The notes below the pieces were generated by a model. The model searched no databases. It was not told where the DNA came from and was given only the letters and a program-made list of their open reading frames with translations. Position numbers and translations under genes: made by a program. Positions 1 through 17,304 of a stretch of 64,000 nt of DNA are shown in pieces. The DNA is taken from the NCBI GenBank assembly GCA_050084515.1, contig CM114274.1, positions 23,250,001-23,314,000 of the forward strand, given 5' to 3'. Positions within the stretch are counted from its first letter, which is position 1; each line of letters begins with the position of its first letter. Origin of the DNA: Blasia pusilla (Eukaryota > Marchantiophyta > Marchantiopsida > Blasiales).

Positions 1-640
1 CGTCGTCCTTTTGACGGCGACGTGCCGGATGTTACGGAAGTCCGGACGTGAAAAATGGCAACCCGTCGGAGTCCGACAGGTTGCGCGGCTCCGCCATCCT
101 GGGTACGTCGCCACGTGCGCGAGCAACCCGTCGGAGACCGACAGGTTGAGCGCCTCCGTCGTCTTTAGAAAAGAACGCGAGGTACCCGCGCAACCCGTCG
201 GAGACCGACATGTTGCGCGCCTCCGCCGTGTTTGGGACGGGAACGGGACGTATCTTGGGCAATCCGTCGGAGACCGTTGGGTTGCACGCTTCCCTCATCA
301 AGGGTTCAGAACGAGGGCTTCCCGTGCAAGTCGTCGGAGTCCGGCTGGCTGCACCACAAGGCGAGGCCCTTGCGCAACCCGTTGGAGGGCGACGAGTTGC
401 ACGCCTCGCCGTCTTTGGGCAAAGAGGTGAGGCACCCGCGGAACTCGTCAGGAACAGATGGTTTGCATGCCTCTGGTATCTTCGGGCAAGAAGGAGCGGT
501 ATCCGAGCGACGGGTAGCTCGCTTCGACAATGTTTTGCAGAAGCGTGCAACCCGTCCGATGCCGACGGGTTGCAGGCTTCGGTTAGTTTCGGGTAATTTT
601 TGAGTTACCAGGACTCCGACGGGTTCCAAGTGTGATGCGC
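1..640. repeat. GC-rich ~66-bp tandem satellite, about nine units
   Basis: Copies of a CAACCCGTCGGAG..CCGACAGGTTG core recur near 58, 124, 190, 260, 326, 375, 440 and 549, mostly 66 bp apart, with one short unit of about 49 bp. The core is itself an inverted repeat (CAACC-N-GTCGG against CCGAC-N-GGTTG). Units decay towards 640. The period is a multiple of three, so long open frames run through on both strands; I regard these as a by-product, not genes. The array is cut by the window start, so its full length is unknown. Confidence 0.85.
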
Positions 641-1073
641 AACCCTCTGCTTCCCAAATCCGGTAACATATTGCAATAGAATTGAATGTGTTCTGAATTG
701 ATCCATTGTGTCGCACAATGTCACCCACCGAATTCATCTTGTCAAGAAAAATCATCAGAGTATCTCATTTCCTATTCACTATAAATTAAAAATTCTCATT
801 CTCATTCTCATTCTCAGTCTCCTCCCATTGGAATCTTCTTGGAATGGATAATTATGTTAAGCTCACTTGTGGAAGTCATCTGGAGGCCCTTCCTCAATCA
901 AAAATCATTCGACCCCAAGCTCGTTAGTCTTTCATAGCAGTGGATGAAAATTTTCTGTCTGTTCGATTTCTTCTCCAAATTGGAACCATCTTTGTATCCA
1001 AAGATGTTAGGGTATATGGTACAGAAGACATAATAGGTGAGACGGTCCAGCCAGTGACCTCAGACCGTAAATT
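641..1073. other. Unassigned stretch after the satellite
   Basis: AT-rich sequence with a short (TCTCAT)n-like run near 797-820. I see no coding or RNA feature here. Confidence 0.5.
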
Positions 1074-2510
1074 ATGGAATCTCCTACCTCTACCAAATGG
1101 TCAATACAGAGTTTACGGCTTGCCCCTGAATTCGTCTCTTTCCCAAGTAGACGGTCTAGAATTCCTAGTGCTCCGAGCTCTACGTTTGCAACTCCAAGCT
1201 CTGCAGATCCGACTTCGACTCCAACTTCGCATGCTCGTAACAATGTTGTTTTTCTTGAAGAGATTCCGGATGTTATCAACCTCAGTGGATCTGTCGGACA
1301 CCAATCGAGCCCTCTGTCCGCCTACTCCTTCCTCTTGCGAGCATCCGGAAATAGTTTGCTTTTGTCTCTGGCCTTGAAAATGTTCAAGCACATTCTTGTT
1401 GACGAGCTGCCGCCCACGTACGATGGTAATTGCATTTTTGAGTTGCCTCCACTTACTCCTCCTGCTCAAAAGAAGGATGGAGGACGCCTGAAGAGTATGG
1501 ATAGAAAGTCTGATTGTCATCGATGGTGCAAGCTTCAACGGACCAGTGCTTCAATTCCAAATGGTCCTTGGATTGTCTCCCACTGCCAATGCGTGGGAGC
1601 CTTGGAGTGTAGAAGTCCAGCATGCCCGTATCTAGAGCGCAACGGGCAAGTCAATACGTCGCAATTCCCTCCCAAGAATGCAGAAACTCCATACAAGGTG
1701 GGTGCCACCATACCGCCGGGAGGCCATTGATGTCCTAATTTTCAGGCATCGCCCTTCTACGTTGGAGCGTGTCCTGCATACATATTTTTCATTGTCCACG
1801 ACTTGGGCTCCACGTCAGAGTATACAAGGCTGGCAGTCCATGTTGGCTCCCACACTCATCTTGTGACCGATGCAATTCAAAGACACATCAAGGAGGATGT
1901 GGCGAAGAAAGTAGCGGAGGTCTACAGAAATTCTCCGGGTTCAAAGCCCGGAGTGATCAAGCTCACAACGGCATCACAAATTTGTGAACAATTGCTTGGA
2001 ATCCCTGGACAGGGCGAGATTACGGCGGTTGAGGAGAAACAACTCTGGGAGAATCTCGATTTTCGCCGATCCCGAATGCTTCGAATTTGTCGTCAAATAC
2101 AAGTTCTGGATGGAAAGACGGCCGAAATGGATGCCATCGCCAAAATCAAGGCCAACTCCAGATTTCCATTCATTCAGAGATGGTAGTTCATGGGCCAAGG
2201 AGGCAAGGGATCCAGGGCCTATGTCTTCAAAATGTCAACCACAGGTCCGTCGAGTGGCCTCGATCTTATAGATCGAATGAGGGAAGGGGAAGATCTTTAC
2301 GGGAGTTGGGTAAGCTTTGATATTTGCTACAGAGTGCTAAACAGATGGTTGACGATGGGTGCTCACGTTTATGACCATGTGGAGAAGGGACTCAAAACTA
2401 TATTTTTCTGTGAAGTAAAGGCAAAAGACGTTGGCAGTTTGAAGATGTGCTGGTTACTCTTATTGGAGGTGGTGAAGGAAAACAAAAGGCCACCTCCGAA
2501 AATAATTTAG
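1074..2510 (+). pseudogene. Broken DNA-transposase-like ORF (superfamily uncertain)
   Basis: One frame stays open from 1074 to 2184, interrupted only by a TGA at 1728, then continues in another frame at 2190-2510. The first part is Ser/Pro-rich. Around 1580-1640 there is a cysteine cluster (CQC...C...CPYLER). After the stop comes a segment with VGSHTHLVTDAI, and later HVYDHVEKGLKTIF followed by an acidic stretch. The last motif resembles a region I associate with Mutator-like or related DDE transposases (HVYD...TI..C+MQSED). I cannot place catalytic acids with confidence. The TGA and the frame change suggest a relic. A host zinc-binding protein is the alternative, but it sits between a satellite and a Helitron, which favours a mobile origin. 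Confidence 0.35.
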
Positions 2511-2904
2511 TTTCTGTTGCAAACATTGCTCTGATGGATCTACGACGACTTTAACCACATCACACGATAGCCTTCGCTCTCCCGAGATGTCCAAAGAAAC
2601 GAGCAAAATAAACATTATCAACAATATTTTAAACATTTTTACTTCAAGATTCTACGATATAGGTTATCGGAGACTAAAAGAGACTGGATTGGTTGCAAAA
2701 GAACTTGATGTCTTAGTCAAATTTAAATGGAGTTAAGTCCTCATTTTACTTGTAAGCATGACTTCAAGAAAGTCGAAAACCCATAAATGTTTTAATTCAC
2801 CAATAATACCGAAATCGATGTTCATACCGCACATGTTTTGGCGATGGGAGAATACAATTATCCCTCTTGAAATCGTCTCCTCTATTTTTGAAATTATTGA
2901 TTTA
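2511..2904. other. Unassigned AT-rich stretch before the Helitron ORF
   Basis: No coding feature seen. The Helitron 5' terminus (expected to begin with TC) should lie in or before this stretch, but I could not fix it. Confidence 0.4.
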
Positions 2905-3556
2905 AGGTGTTGGTCCTAGAAGTCTTCATTTTCTTACACATGCCCAAGCTTACAATTCTGCACTTCAGCTTGCATCTACTGGAGTGCATGTAAATGAACA
3001 AATTGGTGGCACTAGACATTATACCAAGGTGGCATCTATTATTCTATTGGACCCTTACATCCTGATATAGGAGGGAAACCCCAATTTGCTCAACTCTACA
3101 TTCATGATACTGCGAATGAATTAGAGACTTGGGGAAGAGTTGTGTGTAGATCTTTTGATATTAATATAGACATCTTGAAAGGGCTAGAAGACATGTTACA
3201 TCAATGCAATCCTTCTGTCAAGATCTTTTGTCATATGGTATCTGAAGCAAGTGATCTTAATATACAGATTATCCTCAAGACAAGTAAGAGAGGTCTTCAT
3301 GCAAAGCGTTATAACTCACCAATTGCTTCTGAGCTTGATGCTATTTTTCCGGATGATGGAAGTGAACAGGTTGATCATTGTGATATAATTATAAGATTGC
3401 ATGGAGGAGGAGTCAGGTGTATATGTGACCTCAATGAATCATACATTCCATTACACTTTGTTCTATTATTTATATATGGTGAAGTAGGTTGGCATCCCGA
3501 AATACCGTTCAAGGACTTAGAGGCCTTTGAACGGTATTCCTCTTTTGAACACATTT

Positions 3557-3619
3557 GAAGGTTAAATGTGTTTGTCTTCCCCATGTTATTCATGGGGAAG
3601 AGGAACACATTTAACCTTC
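3557..3619. repeat. Near-perfect 63-nt hairpin
   Basis: An arm beginning GAAGGTTAAATGTG and ending CCCCATG is mirrored by CATGGGGAAG...CACATTTAACCTTC around a short TTATT loop. Arms are about 28 nt with only a small internal bulge. It breaks the Helitron Rep frame, so it looks inserted. A tiny foldback element or a small-RNA precursor-like stem are both possible. Confidence 0.8.
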
Positions 3620-5449
3620 ACATGATTGGATAGATGAGGAAATAGTTGTGATGATACTATTGAGGAAAGAAGGATAAAGAATGTTAAGGCCTTGCAATTT
3701 GCATGTTTTCGAATTCAAAAGCGGATTGTAGGCAAAGATGACAATCGCTTATTGCGGTTTGGTCAACTTACTCAAGAATATATGGTTGATGTGTATGCTA
3801 TTGTAGAGATGCAACGATTATCATGGGTTCCGTTGAATCAAAAGAAGTCAAGGGCTGAATTATATCAAGGTGTAAAGGATACAATGCATCGACATGATGT
3901 GGATAGTCGAAGGGTTGGAAGAGGCATTGTATTAGCTTCTTCTTTTACTGGAGGGCCATGTCATATGCATCAGTTGTATCAAGATGAAATGGAAATTGTA
4001 AGACATTTAGGAAAGCCCAACCACTTTTTGACGATGACATGCAATCCTAAGTAGGAGGAGATTACATCAGCCTTATTACCTGGTCAATCAGTTGCGGATC
4101 GATTAGATCCAGTTATGCGGGTTTTTTAGAAGAAAAAGAAGAAGTTTTTATGACTTATCATTGACAAGAAAATACTGGTTTAAGTTGTAGGATGCATCCA
4201 TGTTGTGGAATTTCGAAAAATAGGTCTCCCGTACGTGCATGTTCTTATTATTTTAGGCCGTGAGGATAAACCACAAACCACTTATGATTATGATAGCTTT
4301 ATTTCAGCAGAAATCCCTAATCAATCTACCCATCTAAGGTTATATACTACTGTCGCTAATTGCATGCTTCACGGGCCATGTGGAGCATTAAATCCAAATG
4401 CACCATCTATGGACAAGGAAACAAAAAATGTACCAAAGGCTACCCTAAGCCTTTTTTGGCCAGCACCACAGAGAGGGAAGATGGTTACCCGATCTATCGC
4501 AGTTAAGGAACTTTCCATCTTGGCTTATTTTTTATGATTGTAAGGCATATGACGCAAATGTGATGATTTCATGGTTTGTTATTGTATTTTTGTAGATTAA
4601 AGAATGGGAGGGCGATACTTAAGCGCAAAAATTCCTTGTATAATCGTTGGATTGTGCCCTACAATCCTATGTTGTGCACCCTCTTTGATTGCCACATTAA
4701 TTTGGAGATTATAAGTAGTGTTTTTACTGTCAAGTACTTATACAACTATGTATATAAGGGGTTTGATGTTGTATCATTTAAGTTGTTAAAGTATACATCC
4801 AACAATCGACACTATTGACGAGACGACCTCATATCTTGATGCAAGGTAAGATTATGCTAATTGATTGTTCTATTGCATGATATTTTATTTCTCAACTTTA
4901 CTTCATTCTCCTTACTTCAATACTTGGAATTATTATTTTTCCAGATATACATTTTCTTTAGATGTATGTTGGCGACTCTTCAATTTTAGTCTACATGCTG
5001 AACTTCCAAGTATTGTGCGATTAGCGGTTCATCTTCCAAAACAACAAATAGTCTACTTCAATGATGTTGTTGCTCTTCAATAGGTTTTGCAACTAAATAG
5101 AGAGACGACTTTGATACAATGGTTTGCAACCAATCTATCTGATTCCACTGCCCAAAAATATCTATATAGAGATTTTCCTTCATATTATCGTTGGAGTAAC
5201 AAGACATGGATTTGTAAGGTACAAAAAAGGGTTGTGGCTATCCTATTTTCCGCTTATACCTCACTCATCCAAGTGAATACTCAACATTTGTTATGTACAC
5301 TTGCTTTTATTTTCCTAAAATGATGTATTTATATAAGGATCAGCTAATTTTTTTCACTTCTTCATAGATGAAGGAGAACGTTGAGATTACTTCTCCATCA
5401 TGTTCGAGGAGCAACGACATATGAATGTTTGAGAACTGTCAATGGGATA

Positions 5450-5740
5450 AAGTCTGTGTCCGTGGACTTATGTCTGTCCTATGGAAGGACTTGTCCGTAT
5501 GGGCCCCACCTTTCCCTTCTTTCTCATTCCCCTTACTTGCCTTCGTGTTCCATACTCCCCCATTTCTTCCTCCCTCCACCTCCACTCCCTCCTCACTCAT
5601 TGCTCCTCTCATCCGTGCATTGCCTTCCATCATGAACTAAAAATATGGGTCCCACCTCTTGTAACCCATGTCTGTGGATATGTCCAGACTTGTCCGTCCA
5701 TGACCATCCTAAGGAAGGACTTGTCCGTTTTTGTGCAACC
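5450..5740. mobile_element. Non-autonomous repeat copy 1 (left end truncated)
   Basis: About 290 bp, starting GTCTGTGTCCGTGG and ending TTTTTGTGCAACC. It shares the same middle (GGGCCCCAC, TTCCTCCCTCCACC) with the copy at 5996-6309. GTCCGT/ACGGAC words are dense near both ends, as in elements with subterminal transposase sites. It interrupts the Helitron helicase after the CLRTVNG segment. The left terminal GGTTGCAC is absent here, so it is truncated or diverged. No target-site duplication was found. Confidence 0.75.
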
Positions 5741-5995
5741 GTGGCTTAAACGCTCCACCATCTTCAAAAGTATTTTTCATCGATGGTCCACGTCGAACGG
5801 GAAAGAAATTTCTATATTATCTTCTCCTTGCAAGCTTAAGGAGTGCAAGAGGTATAGCATTGGTTGTAGCATCATGTGGAATAGCTGCTTTATTGTTAGA
5901 CGGAGGATGTATTGCACATTCACGTTTCAAGATCCCTATCAATCTTCATGAGAGCTCTATTTTGCAAGTAAGTGCCATTAACCACTTTACATTAA

Positions 5996-6309
5996 GGTTG
6001 CATGTGGACAGAGTCCGTGTCCGTGGACATGTCCATATCCGTGAACTTATGTCCGTCTTATGGAAGGACTTGTCCATATGGGCCCCACATTTCCCTTCTT
6101 TCTGCTTCTCCTTACTTGCCTTCGTGTTCAATACTCCCCCATTTCTTCCTCCCTCCACCTCCACTCCCGCCTCCCTCATTGCTCCACTCATCCTTGCCTT
6201 GCCTTCCATCATGGACTATAAGTATGGGTCCCACCTCTTAGAACTCATGTCCGTGGACATGTCCGTCCATGTCCGTCCTAAGGAAGGACTTGTCCGTTTT
6301 TGTGCAACC
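5996..6309. mobile_element. Non-autonomous repeat copy 2 with GGTTGCA/TGCAACC ends
   Basis: 314 bp, beginning GGTTGCATGTGGACAG and ending CTTGTCCGTTTTTGTGCAACC minus its first base. Ends are a short inverted repeat (GGTTGCA/TGCAACC). It is about 85-90% identical to copy 1 by eye. Its right ~43 bp also match the right end of the large element at 57,690-57,733, which suggests it is an internally deleted relative. It lies in a presumed intron of the Helitron helicase. No convincing target duplication. Confidence 0.75.
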
Positions 6310-7911
6310 ATGCTTTAGATGCAATTGTATTAATACATAAAGTTTCATTAGTCTAATTATTACAACTTCTAATTTATTTTCCTCTGTCAAGTATAGTTTA
6401 TCAGTAAATAGTGATGGAGCACGCTTAATCCGCGAGGCAATGCTCATTATATGGGACGAAGCACCTATGACTCATCATCATGCATTTGAGGCTTTGAATC
6501 GTACTTTTATAAGATATTATGGGTGTTATTTGTGATGATCTACGATAAATACCATTTAGAGGAAAACTTATGATATTTGGTGGTGACTTTCATCAAGTGT
6601 TGCCACTTGTTCGTCATGGGGATCGGCCACAAATCATCCAAGCAGCCATAAAGAGATCACTTATTTGGTCTAATATAAAGGTCATGAAGTTGACAACAAA
6701 CATGCGAGTTCAAAGGTTGGAAAGTCATGTCATTTGCGTGTTGAACAACGTTTTTCTGATTGGTTATTGGAAGTGGGAGAGGGTTGTGTACCTTTGCACC
6801 CTTTTTGGGAGAAGATTTCATACAATTATGATCTGAAATTGCTACTGACAATAAGCATATATCTGATCTTATTGATTTGATCTACGGCAATTCTCCTAGC
6901 CAATTCCAAGACATTGGTTTCTTGAGAGATACAACTATTTTGACTCCAAGAAATAGAGATGTTGATGACATAAATGCAGATGTTATGTCTCGATTTCCTG
7001 GACAGGTAATCTTTTAAGCTGGAAAAATCTTCTACATGGATTTTTTCTTTTAGAGTTCAGGGTTTAGGATTTTTCTACTAACTTTTTTCGAACTAATTTA
7101 TTATTTTTTCTCAAAAATTCAAGCACATTGTGTACAAGAGCATATTTACCTCAACGTCGGACTATATTCTAAATGAGGGGATGAGTCAATCTATCCAGCG
7201 GAATTTTTAAACTCATGCTAGCCTTATGGACTACCTTCGCATCGTTTAAAATTGAAGATTGGTGCACCAATCATGCTCTTACGAAACATGAATGGGTCAC
7301 AAGGACAAGGAAACGAGACGAGATTGGAGATTTGTGGATTTAAGCAACATTGCATTGATGTTGAGCTCATCACAGGGAAGAATATTGGAGATCGAATTTT
7401 TATTCCACATATCCCAATGATTGCATTGATTCCGGCTTGCCATTTGATTTATGTAGGTTTCAATTCCCTATTTGTCCGGTTTTTGCTATGACTATTAATG
7501 AGTCTCAAGGTCAAAATTTGAAAAGGTTGGCATTTACTAGCCCACTCCTGTATTTTCTCATGGTCAATTGTATGTAGCATTATCTAGAGTAGGGAAGAGA
7601 AGTTCAATCCACATGACCGTTGGAAGCAATGGAGAGTCAAATAAGGAAGGTGATTACACACGAAATGGAGTATATAAAGAAATACTTGGATGAAATTAAA
7701 TTTGCAATCATATTACAAAACCTTAATAGTTTTTGCATTATTAGGATGCAATTGAGAGGCAAGAGCAATGATATGCTTGATATTAAAATATTCTAATTCT
7801 CTCGTAGTTGCAAACAAATCACCAATATCTATCTCTACCATCATCCCACCATAAATATCCGTGTGTATACCGAAGAAAAAAATATCCACAAGCTTTACCA
7901 CCTTACGTATT

Positions 7912-7939
7912 CCATGCATCGCATGGGCACCTTGCTAGT
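7912..7939 (+). other. Helitron 3' terminal hairpin and CTAGT end
   Basis: Six-base-pair stem with an ATC loop, eight bases, then CTAGT followed by T. This is the classic plant Helitron terminus and fixes the element's 3' boundary. Confidence 0.8.
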
Positions 7940-8417
7940 TATCCATTATTGAGCTATGGTAGGGAAATCTAGAATCCCCACCATAGCCGAGTAATGTTTG
8001 TGATTGATTGTGGACTTCAATAAAATCTACTAGTGTAGGCGGAACCAATAATCATGCTACCCTAAAATTCAATACAAAATGGCATTTGTGGAGCATATGT
8101 ATTTGCAAATCCAAAAAACTATCCTCCCATTAGTACTAAAGATTTAATATCAAAATGTTATCCGAAACTTTCTCATATCTTCTAATATATATATGCATTC
8201 CTTGCTTATTTATGAAACGTCGTGCCACCATCCTAGTTTCTTACGGACTTTTCCTTTTACTTCTTGACGCATGTATTCTTTGGGAGAACTCTTGCGAATA
8301 GGATGAAGGACAGGCATGTTTGCATTCGAGCAAGCATTATGAGGTTGTTTTGGAAGGCCCAGTAACACCGTACAACAAGGTAATGCGGGGTTTGAGCTTT
8401 GCACTTGAGGTCTAAGA
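7940..8417. other. Intergenic stretch upstream of the 8.4-kb gene
   Basis: No coding feature supported. It contains a short TATATATA run near 8188 and presumably the promoter and 5' UTR of the gene starting at 8418. Confidence 0.4.
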
Positions 8418-10858
8418 ATGGCGGATTGGGCCACTATGGAGTATGCGGGAGGAAACGGCGCGGGAGGCCTAGAAGCGATCAGCGGCGAAAGAGTGTTATC
8501 TGCTGCTGCCGCTGCGGACTCCGGTTCGCAGGAGCGGAACATCTCCGGCATTTTGCACTCGTTGATATGTCGGACCCGGGCTTGCACCTACAATGCGCTA
8601 GAGTACTTCGTGGCCTGGCAGGGCGTCCTCACTATTGTCTATTCTGGCATTCCACCGTCCCTCTCTCAGGTAGGCTACGGAACTTCTTTATGATGGTGAG
8701 ACTTGCTGGTTGGCGTGTAAATTCTAATCAGATGATTTACCTGGTTGTGAGCGGCTGTGGATAAAAAAGATTCTAATTCTGAGAAAATTGACACGGGTGA
8801 TAGGTGGTTGTCCTCACTGTCTGATTGTCTACTATGGTGGAGTGCCATGAGGGAAATAGTGAGAGACGGACTCAGATCTGAGAGACCGCAACTAGCAGTT
8901 TAGAATGTTTATTAGGCTAAACGTCTTCTAGGTCTCAATAACAGATTAGGATCTTGCTAGCAAAGTTTCATTGGGCCGCTTTCATCCTATGGGATGGTTG
9001 TTCCCCCTGTTTGTTGTCTACTGTGTGTGGAATTAAACTTTCTACCCACGTTTCTTTGGGACCTTTCTTCTGGGGTTCTAAAGAGAAGAATTGAGATGTG
9101 TAAAGTTCAGACCTTAGTTTGATGTCCTTCTTGGTCTCTGTACTTATGTAGCTCAAGCAGAATATTGATGGAGATCTTGAAGGGTTAGTGAAGGAGAATC
9201 CGGGGTCGAAGTGGCCAAAGACTAGCATAGCTTGCCTGCGTGATGATAAAGTTCTCACTTATTCGCAGCTTCTAAGACTTCGCCAAATTTGCAGGTCCTC
9301 CTTCGATTGCCCTATAACGCTTTTATTTCTAATATTTTTGTCTCTTCGAGCTTGTCCTGCTGATTATGTTACAAGTGGATGAAAACCTGCTGAATTCTAA
9401 GTTTGATTCCCTACCTCCTTTTGTTACTCCGAAATCTTTCTTATCTAACTTTTTTACCAGGTTTAGGGTAAGAATTGCTCAAAGGGTCCTTGATGTCCGT
9501 TTCAATGCCTTGAGAGTTATGTTCTCAAGACCTCGAAGAGTTTAGAGGAAAAATTGTCAGTATTTCATATAAAATTGTCTGCTTTTCTAAATCTTTCCTC
9601 CACTGTTTCCATTTAGTTTTAACTATGGTTATTTCTGCAAACTATGGTTGGAAGTTCACCATGGTTACAAGTCTCTCACTTCAGTTAGATTACTAGTTAT
9701 TTCTTAACCAGTCTTGTTAGTTCTGGTTATATGATAATTGTGCTCATGGTGTGCTGGCTGACGTGCTGCCTTGCCCTTAGTGTGCTGGCTTATGCATGGT
9801 ATGCCGGCCTGCTCCAGTTGTGCTGGCCCTTCCACCTTCCCTTCAGCTAGCCCCTTCTAGGAAACTCTCTTTCCTAGTTCATTGATTCACTTCTACTCCT
9901 GCCCTCTAAGGCGGTGTGTCTTGAGATTAGCTCCTACATACCTGAACCTCTGCTGGTGCCTTGATCAACTAAGAAGGAATGTGTGTTGGTGTGGAGAATG
10001 CTCCAAGAACTAATCCACCACATCCTCCTGCATCTTGTTTTCAACCACCTCTCTTCAGGTGTTGTTTATTCTAATAAGGTGTTGCTTTGCCAAGCACTCA
10101 GTTCTCAATAGAAGTTGCGGACTAGTTCTGCATGCAATCCATTTCAGGTTTGTAAGTGATTACCCTCATGTATATGGTTCAGTGGAAGATCCTGTCGAAA
10201 TCTACTATCTTTCTATGATTTTCAAGTTTTAAAAGTGAGATCCGAGAAAAGTAGAATTCTGATTTCAAGCAAAAGGGCATTCTGTTTACGTTGTACACAG
10301 GTTCTGATTATTGATCGAATCATTGCAGTGAAGAAAGTCCTGCGTTAGCCGCAGCTGTGCCTATTATGGTGGACAATCTGTCAGTGGTTCTGTATGAAAA
10401 TTGTTGCCTTGAGAAGACAATGCTTGTGGCAACCATCCCTCTAGCCCTTCCTCAAGATATGTCAAAGCCGACACCTGAAGAGAGATCGCATATTCGGGAG
10501 ATTCTTGACGAATTTGCCTTGGAAAACCTTAAGAACTACCACACACACACCTCAAAAGCCGGTAAGTCGACGACCTTAAGTGTGCAAATGACCATTTAGA
10601 TAGAAGCTGACTTTCTGTACCTTCTGTCAACATGGATGATGTGACTCGGTGTCTGATTCCGAAGTCTGCTCATGGATTGCAGGTAATCGTTCTGCTCACT
10701 ACAGGAATCCGACGGTTGGCGCAACTCTTGTGCACTTCCTGAAAACTACACCCACAACATTGTCTGGCTTCCGGGAGCGTATTGAGTCGGAGTTTCCGGG
10801 AATGTATGATTGGTTCTTGGATAGTTCTCTTCATATTACTCTTCGAGCTCTATCCTAG
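8418..10858 (+). CDS. Conserved plant-type protein of unknown function, four exons
   Basis: Exons 8418-8669, 9152-9294, 10329-10561 and 10683-10858 join in phase at GT-AG sites and give about 267 aa, starting MADWATMEYAGG and ending at a TAG. Residues 1-30 are Ala/Gly-rich. From about 45 there is a helical stretch (CTYNALEYFVAWQGVL). In the middle is a segment PGSKWPKTSIACLRDD followed by VDNLSVVLYENC. The C-terminus ends FPGMYDWFLDSSLHITLRALS. The closing SLHITLRAL resembles the HxT-containing strand of 2H phosphoesterases, but I see only one such motif, so I do not assign that activity. I do not recognise the family by name; the smooth splicing and low stop density argue for a real gene. 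The 1034-bp second intron could hide a further exon. Confidence 0.7.
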
Positions 10859-11833
10859 AGAAAATACCGTCTGAAGATCAATTACATTATCCAACTGCAA
10901 GCTCGAGAAGTGCATAACGATAGTATAGTATCTAGAAGAACTTAAAAGTGTGAGTCTCTCTTCTCTCAAAACCGGAAAATTTTCGCCATGCACATTCACG
11001 TTTGTCCAATGGCTTTTCTTTCCTTTTTGATGTGATGCAATCGTCTTATATGTGCAGGAGACTGCTTCTGAAGGGGGAAATTAGGGACGACCGGATGTGA
11101 TTGGAGAATCATATCTATGATCTACATACGTTGAAAGTGTTCTGTACGTATAAATTCTGTACGTTGTTTTCGCAAATTATGCAGTTTAATGGTATACTAT
11201 TGAACATCGAATTTTAATTGGAAAATTTTAGAAAAGTTAATGCGGGAAGTCTTACCACATTAATTGTCAATGCTAGATGGGCACTCGTAGTCCTTGTAAA
11301 AAGTAATTAAGGAGTGAGAATTTACTTTACACCAAACTGCGGCGTCCAAAACATTTCCTCTTTGGAAATACTGTCCAGGTGAAAAATATCTAGATCACCT
11401 TCCTTGGGTTAGATGAGCGGAAAAGACCCCCTTTCATATCTGAGTTGGCTGTTCAAAGAAAGTATGACAATCTACCATTCATAAAAAACTTGCAATCCAC
11501 GTATCTGATGAAAATCTTTGCAACCAACTTCTATGGAATGAAGTTGGTTGCAAAGTGATATGCTATGGAAGTATTTGTGACCTGGAAGATTCGTGTTAAT
11601 CATGGAAAGATCCCGCTCACTTTGTAGCATGTTGCTATCCTTTCAATGGCAATTAGGTAAGCAGCTGTTCTGTAATTGCAACCCTACAGCATAACGAGAT
11701 ATCATGTATTACCGTTAGAGGTCACCCTACAACATAACGAGATTCCATGTATTACCGTTAGAGGTCCTTTCCTCCATCTTTCAAGGAAGGTTCTCTACTA
11801 TTTATGAGGGACCCAGATTGAATAACCTATACA
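10859..11833. other. Intergenic region between convergent genes
   Basis: No coding feature supported. It holds the 3' flanks of the 8.4-kb gene (plus) and the glutamate dehydrogenase gene (minus), and a 43-bp tandem duplication described separately. Confidence 0.5.
11681..11766. repeat. 43-bp tandem duplication
   Basis: Two units (11681-11723 and 11724-11766) beginning ACCCTACA and ending TTAGAGGTC differ at about three positions. They lie just 3' of the glutamate dehydrogenase stop codon. Confidence 0.9.

Positions 11834-17304
<5,471 letters not shown>

Larger units (their letters stand above)
2905..7640 (+). pseudogene. Helitron Rep/PIF1-like helicase, decayed
   Basis: Pieces in order match the Helitron transposase. 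At 2.9-3.5 kb is the N-terminal region ending in YNSPIASELDAIFPDDG and GEVGWHPEI. At 3.69-4.54 kb is the Helitron-like Rep domain (YMVDVYAIVEMQRLSW, SSFTGGP, TCNPK, then GLPYVHVLI, then HGPCGALNPNAPSM). At 4.6-5.25 kb come IVPYNP, CHINLEI and YLYNYVYKG. At 5.76-5.96 kb is the helicase Walker A region (FIDGPRRTGKK in place of GPGGTGKT), at 6.42-6.5 kb Walker B (LIIWDEAP), at 6.57-6.7 kb GDFHQVLPLV, and at 7.25-7.6 kb the C-terminal helicase motifs with TINESQGQ. The replication-initiator HUH motif reads YVH, so its first histidine is lost. Walker A is damaged and frames shift repeatedly. Some gaps may be introns (GTAAGT at about 5969). It should be inactive. Confidence 0.88.
2905..7939 (+). mobile_element. 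Degraded autonomous Helitron (5' end not fixed)
   Basis: A Rep/PIF1-helicase coding region on the plus strand is followed by a canonical Helitron 3' terminus: a stem-loop CCATGC-ATC-GCATGG at 7912-7926, then CTAGT at 7935-7939 with a T after it, as expected for insertion between A and T. Orientation of the ORF and the terminus agree. Two ~300-bp non-autonomous elements sit inside it, so it is older than they are. The 5' boundary is approximate. Confidence 0.8.

Noticed and set aside
11-603. Long overlapping open frames on both strands in the first 600 bases
   Set aside because: They arise because the satellite period is a multiple of three; the encoded repeats track the DNA repeat and show no codon preference or motif.
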